Positions 18,641 through 27,542 of a stretch of DNA of 64,000 nt are shown piece by piece (the first letter of the stretch is position 1; the number at the start of each line of letters is the position of its first letter). A program made the translations under genes and the position numbers. The notes below the pieces were generated by a model, which saw only the letters and a program-made list of their open reading frames with translations, made no database searches and was not told where the DNA came from. The stretch comes from Zasmidium citrigriseum (Eukaryota; Ascomycota; Dothideomycetes; Mycosphaerellales; Mycosphaerellaceae): the NCBI GenBank assembly GCA_002786025.1, contig NHNW01000017.1, positions 558,001-622,000 on the forward strand, given 5' to 3'.

Positions 18641-21600
18641 TCAAGACCCCGAAGCCTCGCCATGCCGCTCACGAAACTGCTCATTCGGATCCATGCTCAA
18701 CTTCAAAGCCCTCTGCAACTCCTCATCGTTCTCATCATCATTCAACTGGATCTGCGGCGCCTTGGACGCCGCCATCTTCTTGCGGTTCTCTTCCTCCAGC
18801 AGACTCTGCTTCTTGATGTATTCGAGGACGATTTGCTCCTCGCTGCGCTCTTGTTGGGTCTTTTCACCGGGCTTTTGCGCTTGCTGGCGGTCGAACTCGG
18901 CTTGCGTGGTGCCGGCGAGGTGGCCGGGGTCATCGTAGACGGGTGGCTCGTCGGGTGGGAGAGTGGCCTCGGAGACTGGACTGTTGATGTGTTCGTCGTC
19001 ACTGTCTTGGAAGCCTCGATGCTCCCGCAGGCTTTGGGTAAGAACGCGCTCGAGTTCCCGTTGGTGCTCTTGGTCTGCGGCCTGGTTACGTTCCGCATCG
19101 AGAGTGCTGGCCGTGATCGCGCGCTGCAATTCCTCTTCTTCATGCTGATCTGCCCGAGAAGAACGAGCTGGTTGGAACTCGGCCATTCTAGCACGAATAC
19201 CCTTCTCGACCCGAGCATCCTCTTCAAGATCCCCGTTGGAAGTTTGCAGAACCGACAGTCGAATTGCTTCTTCGACAGCGCGCTCTTCGGCAGTGCTTGG
19301 GTTCATAGTGTGCGCACGATGTCTGTTGAAGTCGTGAGCTTGTTCAGCTCCTAATGCCAGCATCGCACTCTCCGGATCGTGTATAGGCCCGTTGTCAGTC
19401 CTGTTGAAACGAGATGTCGATGTAGCTCTAGATCGACTTCCAGCTCTACTTCCGCTCTGGCGGGTTTCCTGTTTCTTGAGTTTCCTCGCTTCGATCCAGG
19501 CTTCTTTCTTCTTCATCTGCTCATCCAGAGTATCGCGGACCATCTCGTCCAGGTTGCGCTTCTTCTTCAGGTTGGTCTGCAAGACCTTCCATCTCATGAC
19601 AATGTCCCGCTTCTCTTCCTCGCCAGCATGCTGATATTCGTCGAAGCCCTGCGCTGTTCTCGACGCAATAATATAGTTCTGCACACTAGATCCGAAATGC
19701 TTTTGCATCTCTTTGTACACGCCCTTCATGGTGTAGGCAGGAATACCAAAGATGGCAGCACCAGGCTTCAACGCGATACCGCCAATGCCTTTGCCCATGC
19801 CTTTCAAAAACCCAGCTCCACCTTCCTTCATGGCTCCCTTAACCGGTTGCGTGACCAGACCAGTAATGCCATCATAAAGGCCGAGGCCAAACTCCTTGCT
19901 AGCCGCTCTCAGCCCAGACTTGAAGTCCGTGACCTTTTCGGCTTGACGAACAGACTCATCACCGTAGAGCTTGGGAGCATTGTGGAAACCTTTGGCCAAG
20001 CCCATGCTGAAGTCCATGGGTGATTTCAATCCAGCTCCCACGATACGGGAAACTCCCTTGGTGGTATCCTGGCCTGTTCTTACCGCGTTGGAAAAGGATC
20101 CCTTTGGACTTCCTGGTCGGCTGTTCGATCGAGAGCGGGTCCTGGTAGCACCGAGCTGGCCGTTGAGTGCATCCGCCATAGACGAAGAGATGCGCTTCGG
20201 TCCACCAGACTCCGAGCCGGGGGATAGCGGACCTGAATTAAGCCTCGCCATAGATTCTTGAAGATTGAATGTCGAATTCGTTCGACTCGTGGGCTGGGAA
20301 CCGACGTCACTGAAAACTGCAGCCTCGCTACGGGGCGTCGACGCACGCGAAGGAGACGAAGAGGTACGAATTGGCACTTCCTCAGATGGTCGACCCGCGG
20401 AGCCAGAGATAGATGCTTGCTTCGAGTCTGGGGCACTTCCTGATCCTTCTGGCTTCTTGCCTTGCGACTTGCTCGTCTTCGAATCAGGGTGAATCTTGAG
20501 CGCTTTCAAAGTTTCGATGGGAAAGTCAGCCACTCCCAACATCATCGTGCTCATAGTTCCAATCAATGCGGTGGCGCCTCCAGTAATGGGATCCCAAGGA
20601 CCTTCGTCAGCCTCGTACTCTCTAGGTCTGAACAACTTCAGGTCGTTGAAATCCAGCAAACCCTCTTGAGCCAGCGTACATGCTGCCATAGCACTGAGTC
20701 GGGCCTGTGTGCGTTTGATACGCCATACCGCCGGGCGGGATGGTGCTAGGTTGCAGCGCAGCTTGTCGACATCCAGGAACTGGTGGAAGCTCTGCGCTCC
20801 CAGTTCACTGCCGTGCTCAGTCGCAATACTTGCAGCCAATTCGTGAGCTCGCTCCTGCATCTGCGGTTCGAGACACTTCTTGATAGCCTCCGCGAGATTG
20901 TCAGATGTCAGCTGCTTGTTATGGATGGGATCGGGTCCAGCTCCAGCTCTTGCGACCATAGCACCCCAAAAGGCCTGATCGCCGAAGAAGGGAACAACGA
21001 CCGTCGGTTTTCCAGCAGTAATACCTGCTGCTGTGGTTCCCGCACCTCCATGATGAACAACACAAGACACGCGCTTGAATAGCCAGTCATGAGGGCAGTT
21101 CCCAAGCATGAAAACTCCATCGGGCTTGTCAAACTCGTCGGCACCAACACCACCCCAGCCTTTGGAAACCAGGGCTCTTTGGCCGGACTTGCGGACAGCG
21201 TCGAAGATCAGCTCCGTCATGCCATTAGGGTCGTCGAGCACAATTGATCCAAATCCAATGTACACAGGTGGAGGGCCAGACTCCAGAAACTCTCTCAAAT
21301 CATCAGCCGGTGTGTAGTTCGAAGCCAAGTCGAGGAAAAAGAAGCCCGAGATGTTGATGTTTGGGCCCCAGTCCTTGGGTTTCGGAATCAAAGCTGGAGA
21401 CCAGCAGTATGTGTGTGGGATACGAAGGCGTTGAAGCATTCCCGGCGCCCACATCAGACTGATCTCGTCGAGACCCAAGCTTCGCTGCCTGAAGCGATTG
21501 ATCACGTCACCGAGTCCCTGCCAGGTCAGCATATCGATGAGCGCGTATGACACGTAGTTGGTCAAATGGTCATCGGCGTTCGAAGACTGAATATTCGCCA

Positions 21601-22591
21601 GCGGATGTGGGAATGCCTGGGTCGGCGAATAAGGCATCGTGAACATGATATGCAGAGGAATTCCCATCTTTTCCGCAATGTGGATGTGGGCGAAACTCGG
21701 CGGGTTGGCGATGATGCAGTCGGCAACAAAAGGTTTCTTGATGTATTCGGCGGTGCCAGCACCATAGGAAGTCCAGTCCTCGATTGTATCGTCACTTGCT
21801 TCTGGTCCACCACCATCGCCAGTTTCGAAACAAGACCGCCAGCAGCCTCTGAGATATTCTGCGACTTCTTTTCGTCGCTTGCCAACGTCTCCCGCGCGCA
21901 ATGAGTCGAAGCCGGGCATTAATCCAGGATTCTTGACCATAAACGCCATCAGGGCTTGGGGGTCGCCTCCGATGCTGAAGAACTCGAGCCCGTTCTCGTT
22001 GATGAAATCCTTGAAATTGGGATGTGTTGCTAGTCGGACTCGATGGCCGTAGGTTTCCTTCAGCACCTTGCCTAGTGCCACGAAAGGTTGAACATCTCCT
22101 CTCGATCCCACCACTTGAATGACCACATTCATAGGCGGTGGAGGAGGCACACCCTCAGCACCACCCAACGAAGGCGGGATGTAAGGCGGAGGAGGGACAT
22201 GTTGTTCGTCGGCGGCTCTCTGCAGTTGATTGAGACTCGGTACCAGAAGAGTCGATAACCGCCTGTTCAACTGGTTGATATGGATGTCGACACGTCCGTC
22301 GTCGGCCACCCTCGCTTTGGTCCCGAAACCATCTTGCTGTTGTTGCACCATACCATAGTGGTCTCCATAAGCGGGAGGCGGTATGTCTGCCTCTGCCTGT
22401 GTGGTATCCAACCCCTCGGCAGCCTCCAACGACACGTCGTGTCCCATATGCCGTCTCTCAGCCGCCGTCATTGACGCAGCGTCGTTCTCTCCAGCTCTCG
22501 CAGCTTCAGCTTGACGCAACATCTGCTCCGGTAGTGTATTCCCTTCTCCTCTTCCCACACTCTGCTCTTGACTGTTTTCTCTCGCAGCCAT
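18641..22591 (-). CDS. Sterol-glucosyltransferase-like protein with PPxY and UIM motifs
   Basis: Single exon, 1316 residues from ATG 22591. Residues about 155-640 are a GT1/GT28-type glucosyltransferase: N-terminal VVGSRGDVQPFVALG, and the donor-binding segment with CPHDWLFKRV and HHGGAGTTAAGI followed by PFFGDQ. This matches UDP-glucose:sterol 3-beta-glucosyltransferases, but the GRAM/PH module of Atg26 is missing. Residues about 860-970 are Gly-rich (GITGLVTQPVKG, GIGGIALKPGAAIFG) and recall the C-terminal region of VPS13/ATG2-like proteins. PPxY motifs lie at 72-75, 134-137 and 1216-1219. Ubiquitin-interacting-motif matches lie near 1102-1117, 1153-1165 and 1288-1302, with two degenerate ones near 1177-1191 and 1251-1266. 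The substrate (ergosterol or another lipid) is inferred. Confidence 0.9.
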   Translation of the reverse strand: MAARENSQEQSVGRGEGNTLPEQMLRQAEAARAGENDAASMTAAERRHMGHDVSLEAAEGLDTTQAEADIPPPAYGDHYGMVQQQQDGFGTKARVADDGRVDIHINQLNRRLSTLLVPSLNQLQRAADEQHVPPPPYIPPSLGGAEGVPPPPPMNVVIQVVGSRGDVQPFVALGKVLKETYGHRVRLATHPNFKDFINENGLEFFSIGGDPQALMAFMVKNPGLMPGFDSLRAGDVGKRRKEVAEYLRGCWRSCFETGDGGGPEASDDTIEDWTSYGAGTAEYIKKPFVADCIIANPPSFAHIHIAEKMGIPLHIMFTMPYSPTQAFPHPLANIQSSNADDHLTNYVSYALIDMLTWQGLGDVINRFRQRSLGLDEISLMWAPGMLQRLRIPHTYCWSPALIPKPKDWGPNINISGFFFLDLASNYTPADDLREFLESGPPPVYIGFGSIVLDDPNGMTELIFDAVRKSGQRALVSKGWGGVGADEFDKPDGVFMLGNCPHDWLFKRVSCVVHHGGAGTTAAGITAGKPTVVVPFFGDQAFWGAMVARAGAGPDPIHNKQLTSDNLAEAIKKCLEPQMQERAHELAASIATEHGSELGAQSFHQFLDVDKLRCNLAPSRPAVWRIKRTQARLSAMAACTLAQEGLLDFNDLKLFRPREYEADEGPWDPITGGATALIGTMSTMMLGVADFPIETLKALKIHPDSKTSKSQGKKPEGSGSAPDSKQASISGSAGRPSEEVPIRTSSSPSRASTPRSEAAVFSDVGSQPTSRTNSTFNLQESMARLNSGPLSPGSESGGPKRISSSMADALNGQLGATRTRSRSNSRPGSPKGSFSNAVRTGQDTTKGVSRIVGAGLKSPMDFSMGLAKGFHNAPKLYGDESVRQAEKVTDFKSGLRAASKEFGLGLYDGITGLVTQPVKGAMKEGGAGFLKGMGKGIGGIALKPGAAIFGIPAYTMKGVYKEMQKHFGSSVQNYIIASRTAQGFDEYQHAGEEEKRDIVMRWKVLQTNLKKKRNLDEMVRDTLDEQMKKKEAWIEARKLKKQETRQSGSRAGSRSRATSTSRFNRTDNGPIHDPESAMLALGAEQAHDFNRHRAHTMNPSTAEERAVEEAIRLSVLQTSNGDLEEDARVEKGIRARMAEFQPARSSRADQHEEEELQRAITASTLDAERNQAADQEHQRELERVLTQSLREHRGFQDSDDEHINSPVSEATLPPDEPPVYDDPGHLAGTTQAEFDRQQAQKPGEKTQQERSEEQIVLEYIKKQSLLEEENRKKMAASKAPQIQLNDDENDEELQRALKLSMDPNEQFRERHGEASGS

Positions 22592-24148
22592 CTTGTACCA
22601 CGGATCCTAGTTCATATATATTCCTCGTTCCTTCGTCTTCGACCCCTGCCGTAGTCCACGGGAGCCGCGTGCTTGTCAATGGCTCAGCCTGGTCTCCGCC
22701 CCAAAAATTCCTGCTCCTGATACTCTGGCGCCTAGGATCTGCAGAGACAGGCCACAGTCCTAAGCCGTTTCCATCGCTGCGCCGCTCGTATATCGTCGGC
22801 GGGTCGTCGTATTCGTCACTCGCGACGGCAGGTTCTTCGGTACGACCAGTACGCGGATACGGTGTCAAAGTCGAGGGAGAGCTCCACCAGCGGAAGCAGG
22901 GCACAGCGGTGGGGTGAGTGGGAGGAGGAAGAAGCTCGAGCAAGCGCCTGATGAACACTTACAAGTACTGCACCGCACATGTGCGCGGCCAGCACACCCG
23001 CTGCCAACAAATCTGGCCCTACGTCATTCGCATGTGAATCTCCGCCCTGGACTCACCCGCCGCCAGGACTTCTCGCTCTTTTCCATCAGCACCTCTCTCA
23101 CTCAAATCACAAGCTCAAAAGATGCCGCCTCTGACTAAACCCTTCAAACCTTAGTCAAGCTTTCCATCAATTCCTGGTGCCGAACTACTTCCTTCGGCCG
23201 AAACGTCGCTCACTTCACCTCACTTCATCCCCTCCTCGGCGCCGTATATCAGCGTCGGTGCCATCATCGTTCCGGCCGTGAGAAAATCCCAAAACCAGCC
23301 ATCGGCCCAACCTACCACTCGGCCTCTGATCGTGAGATTCTACAAAAAGCCGATCCGTGAGCAGCCGAACAAAACTTCCAGATTCAAATCGCGGATTGTA
23401 TCTCGCTTCATTTCAACTCCCGAATACCGAAATAGACCTACTCCGACTTTCGCCTGTGATGGAAAGTGTGCTAGAGAATCGGCTAGTCATGTGCTGAACG
23501 AGGCTGACGGCAGAATGACCAACCATCTGATGCGATAATTATGACTGATCCTGGTTGCCCTCCTCCACAAGAACTAGCTAAGCAAAGCAGTACGGGAATT
23601 TTAGGTACCCGGCTACTAACATAGTCCACCAAACGACGGATACCGCGGAGTCCACGCAAAGCCATCCCCAAATCCAGTAGCCACGCTCCGGGAACGTCTG
23701 GAATCGTGACCACCGGTGCCGACTTTTCGGATCAAACCCACTTGATCCTTCGTCCTTCGGTCCTGGTCATGTTGCCCTGCATGAAGCACATGGTCTGTCT
23801 GGCTTGATCCTGCAAGCACGATTTAGGTGAGGTAAGTCCAGAGGTGCACATGTACAGAAAGGGAATGTGAGTAGAGTTTTGAACAAGCATCATTGGCTAT
23901 CTGGGTATCATACATTAGGCATGCCAATGAGCCCAAAAGCAGAAAGGAAAGTGTAAGTAGTTGGAGATGACCCAGGCGTGAGCGTTCTGCTCTCACCAAG
24001 ACGCCGACCCCCTTTCCAGTCTCTTCCCTTAGTATCGCCGCCTTCGGTCTCAATTGCAGAACCAAAAGCTCACTTGCAAGAGCGCCGCCGTCTTCAATGC
24101 TCTTATGCTGCGCCAGCGGCACATTCGAACATCTCGGTGTCTAGCTTT
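22592..24148. other. Intergenic, about 1.5 kb
   Basis: Upstream region of the glycosyltransferase gene, then the 3' region of the F-box-like gene. No frame with a proper ATG and protein-like composition is seen on either strand. A minus frame at 23823-24122 has a hydrophobic stretch but only a GTG start. Confidence 0.4.
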
Positions 24149-26200
24149 TCAAGAGCCTGGGCGAGCGCACTCCTTCTGGTGCCTGAAGAAAGCCTGCGCA
24201 GTGGGCATGGGAGCCCGGCAGACTCCGCAGGTGACGGTGACGGCGCTGGGGCCTCCATGGTTACCACTACCATTGCTGGCGGAACCATCGTGCGTGAAAG
24301 TGGGTGGGACCATGCTAGACAGACCGGAAGACGACATCCTCAGGTTGCCGATCGGAGGATAGCTGGGCGTCTGATCTGCACCAGAGTACGTATCCTGGCT
24401 GCGCTGGCTGCGACGACTCGCGAATGTTGGCACGGCAATCCTTGGGGTGATGGTGGGAGCGGATTGCAAGCTGAAGCCGGTGCCGGTGAAGTTGTTGCTG
24501 CTTGTGGTCTCGGTCTGAGTAGCGCCGTAAGGGGACCATCCACTTCTAGGCGCTGGTGCAGAGGAGAGTCCAGGCAACTGGGCCCGGTTGTAGTGTTCTG
24601 CGTACGCCTGGATTGATTCCTGTTCCGTCTGGGTGTTCCGCGCATGCATCCTAGCGCGGGCTGCGAAGAGGTCGGCCACTTGAGATGCAGGATGCTTCAT
24701 CGTCTTGTCCTCCCTCGCCTTCCTCCACTCCCTCTCCTGACGATCCTCTCGCTCCTCGCGCTCCATCAACTTCCGGACCATCGCGTCCTCGTCCTCGTCT
24801 TCATCGTCGATACCGAGTACATCTTCCCAATCACCCTTGAGCCGCTTCGGGTCGCCACGCAGAGCAGGAGAAAGCCTATGAGACGGCTTCTTCTTTGGAC
24901 TTCCATTGCCATCGCCCTCCCACCAATGATCCTGCAGCTCGTCCGCAGTCAAGTCGGGCACTTGTGCCCTACCAAACATACCGCCGTAGATGTGGTTCTG
25001 GTACAGGTCATGCTTGATCGCGTTCGCCTTGACCTCGAAGCTGCCATCCTCAATGGCGAGCTTTCCACTGCTGCCCGTCATGATCTGCTTTAGGTCTCGA
25101 ACAAATTGGGTCAGCTTAGGATTCGACTTGAGCTTCTCCGGGATGTTGATGTCGACGTTGTGGATTCGGCGCAGGAGTGAAAATGGACGCAGTACCAACT
25201 CAACATCGGACATCGAATGGATCTCGCTGCTAAGCGGTTCTTGCTTCTCGGCATCCCACCAGGCGCAGTCATTGTCACCCTGGATGATGGCACGGCGACC
25301 ACTTCCTTGTGGAGAGCGGGCCTTCGTCGAGTAGAAGTAGACGGACAGAGAGATGATACGGTCGCAATCCTTCTCGCTTGTACGCTGGAGCATGTGGGCA
25401 AGACTCAGGTTGGCGAAGTAGGTGTTCATGGCAGTATGCCGCTCCGAGCGAGGATCGGACTTGGAGTAGATAACGATGTTAATCTTCTTCAAGCGGTTGA
25501 AGCCGAATTGCTCGCCGTCCTTGAAGCGTGTGAAGCGGGTGTCGATGCCGTAGTCCTCGGACAGGTATTGGAGCTGCTGGCGACCAGCATCGAGAAACTC
25601 GATGCCGCCACCTGTGATTCCCTCGTGGACGTGGATCTCGAATATGCGCTCCTCGTACACAGTTAGGGCGACCTCATCCTTGATCTGCTTGTTCAAAACC
25701 ATGAGATCGCTGGTGCTGTTGCGCTTGGGGGGCTCGACTTTGTCTCTCATGCGACGCGAAGCGGAGTCGCATTGAGGTCGAATGATAGCATGCTTGCTAA
25801 GAAGGGAGGCTGCGAAGATGTTGCGACGCAACTCGCGGGGGAGCTCGAGAAGTGGGCATGAGTCGTCCGCTGGTGGTATGTTGGGATCGCCTCGAGGGCC
25901 TTTTGGCTCATCGACAGGGGTTGCAGGCAGGATGGGGCGTGCTGCTGGCATCTCGGTGATGTATTCGCAGATGTGATCGAGAAGCTCTGATGGCAAGCCG
26001 CTCAGGGCGCTGTTGCGAACGACCCAACAGAAGATGATGCGCCTCGTCGCGGTCGACATGGTGTCGAGGGGTCGCTCGAGGACGTCTTGAAGCGCTTCCT
26101 CTGAAGTCATGTCAGTTGAGTGTAGCTCATATGCGGTTGCATCGTGCTTACCGTCGGAGAACTGGAAGATGTCGGTGAGTAGTTGCGGTTGCGCCGCCAT
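24149..26200 (-). CDS. F-box-like protein with a C-terminal C2HC-type finger, function unknown
   Basis: Exons 26200-26152 and 26100-24149 give 666 residues from ATG 26200 (GCCGCCATG antisense context). The 51-nt intron 26101-26151 (GTAAGC...TTCAG, with ACTGAC) is a multiple of three and has no stop, so an unspliced reading would insert 17 residues. Near residue 60 LPSELLDHICEYI and near 115 LELPRELRRNIFA resemble F-box/2EXR helices. The centre (IFEIHVHEG, FGFNRLKKINIVIYS) is typical of fungal F-box-like proteins that carry a large unknown domain. An acidic/basic charged region follows (about 470-540). The C-terminus has CGVCRAPM...H-x4-C, a small zinc finger. A role as ubiquitin-ligase substrate receptor is only inference. 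Confidence 0.8.
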   Translation of the reverse strand: MAAQPQLLTDIFQFSDGKHDATAYELHSTDMTSEEALQDVLERPLDTMSTATRRIIFCWVVRNSALSGLPSELLDHICEYITEMPAARPILPATPVDEPKGPRGDPNIPPADDSCPLLELPRELRRNIFAASLLSKHAIIRPQCDSASRRMRDKVEPPKRNSTSDLMVLNKQIKDEVALTVYEERIFEIHVHEGITGGGIEFLDAGRQQLQYLSEDYGIDTRFTRFKDGEQFGFNRLKKINIVIYSKSDPRSERHTAMNTYFANLSLAHMLQRTSEKDCDRIISLSVYFYSTKARSPQGSGRRAIIQGDNDCAWWDAEKQEPLSSEIHSMSDVELVLRPFSLLRRIHNVDINIPEKLKSNPKLTQFVRDLKQIMTGSSGKLAIEDGSFEVKANAIKHDLYQNHIYGGMFGRAQVPDLTADELQDHWWEGDGNGSPKKKPSHRLSPALRGDPKRLKGDWEDVLGIDDEDEDEDAMVRKLMEREEREDRQEREWRKAREDKTMKHPASQVADLFAARARMHARNTQTEQESIQAYAEHYNRAQLPGLSSAPAPRSGWSPYGATQTETTSSNNFTGTGFSLQSAPTITPRIAVPTFASRRSQRSQDTYSGADQTPSYPPIGNLRMSSSGLSSMVPPTFTHDGSASNGSGNHGGPSAVTVTCGVCRAPMPTAQAFFRHQKECARPGS

Positions 26201-26641
26201 GTTGGTGGTTGATTGTGCGATGTGCGCGGAAGGTGGTGGTGATCGCTGAAAAGTGAGTTCGTCTGAAAGTGAAGCAGCAGCAAATGTCAAAAAGAAGCGA
26301 GCGGCGGCCAGCAGCTGCGGGAAGGAAAGGGAAGGGAGGGGCCGCACACAACACGCGAAAAGAATCACTTCCAAAATTTCGAAAGTGAATCAGAGCATGC
26401 TAGATGACACACATATGAGAGTCCAATCATGGAAGGGGGTAATCAAGCAAAGAGACCTTTAGAACCTTGGATTTCATTCATCATTCCTCGTATCTGGTGC
26501 AGTTGAGCTGCAGGCGGCCTTTCGGCATATCGCTTCTGCATACTGCTCAAGCAATTTTTGGTAGTCCATGTCCTCCATGATGCTTCTCATTTCACGGTAG
26601 GCTCGCCGTCGTGGGCTTCGAGATCGTCGTGAAAGCGGTGC
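26201..26641. other. Intergenic, promoter of the F-box-like gene
   Basis: The antisense frame from 26374 down to 26200 is open but starts with TTG and reads like leader sequence. No other gene is seen. Confidence 0.4.
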
Positions 26642-27107
26642 TTAGTGGGCAACCATGCCACCCTTGGAGTCGTTCTTGTTACCATCACGGCCAGAGTTCT
26701 ACAACATCACAGTCAGTACAGCCTTTTCACAGTTTCATCTAGCGTCCGATATCTCACCGCCGACTCAATGATAGTCCCCTTCTCCAACATCTGCTTCACA
26801 ACCTCCTCATCCTTGCTCGTGCCAAATTCAGACTCCAGCTGAGCCTTCGAAGCTCCATCCAGCACACCTTGATTGCCTTGCCTAATCACATCACACATCA
26901 TGGTCAGCGAAAATATCCCATCCCGCTCCCCGAGCTCAAGACTCACTTGTGCGTCACGAAGATCTTCCATCCGCTCACGACCTGTGCCAACGGAACGCTG
27001 CTGTCGTTCTTCCAGTTCTGCACCGCCTCCTTAGAGTCGACGTAGATGACATAGTCGTCGTCGCTGCCCTTGTAGTGGACCTTGACTTGGGGGTCGTTGC
27101 CGCGCAT
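26642..27107 (-). CDS. RTC3: SBDS-domain protein, Rtc3-like
   Basis: Three exons, 27107-26947, 26881-26758 and 26698-26642 (introns 65 and 59 nt), giving 113 residues, close to the 111 of yeast Rtc3. Motifs are KVHYKGSDDDYVIYVDS, SVPLAQVVSGWKIFVTHK, then GVLDGASKAQLESEFGTS and EEVVKQMLEKGTI, the SBDS N-terminal-domain fold. The yeast protein is linked to RNA metabolism and stress; here that is by homology only. ATG 27107 is preferred over a frame extension of 34 upstream residues. The C-terminal exon gives NSGRDGNKNDSKGGMVAH. Confidence 0.9.
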
Positions 27108-27542
27108 GGTGGGGTAGTTGGTGGTGGTGTTTACGTGGGGTTTGGGTTGGTGAGAGTGTCCTGGGAGCTGCAGTGGGATTCGATTGAGTGTTTGCAATGT
27201 TGTTGACAAGTTGATGAGATGAAAGAAGTCAGGAAGTCAAGCGGTTTTGATGCTAGATGCTTCCAAGCTGGTCGCGTGCTGTCGACGTGGAGCTCCGAAC
27301 GTCACTGCCGTGCACGGGCATTGGCGACGTCATTGTTGCAGGGGTTCGTCAGGGGTTTGTTTCACTCGCGCAGGATCTCGTGAACGCCGACATCAAGTGA
27401 AAGACAGCACATGGAAAGCATTGGGTAATTTCCTCTCTCGTTCATCCAATACGCTTTGCTAATGCCAACTCATCCATCATAACCAGATCCAGTACTCATT
27501 CAAGAACCGTCATTCATATTCATATCATCGTAATGCGTCTGC
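27108..27542. other. Intergenic, no gene seen
   Basis: Promoter of the Rtc3-like gene and 3' region on the other side of the RhoGEF gene. Nothing else is supported. Confidence 0.4.
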
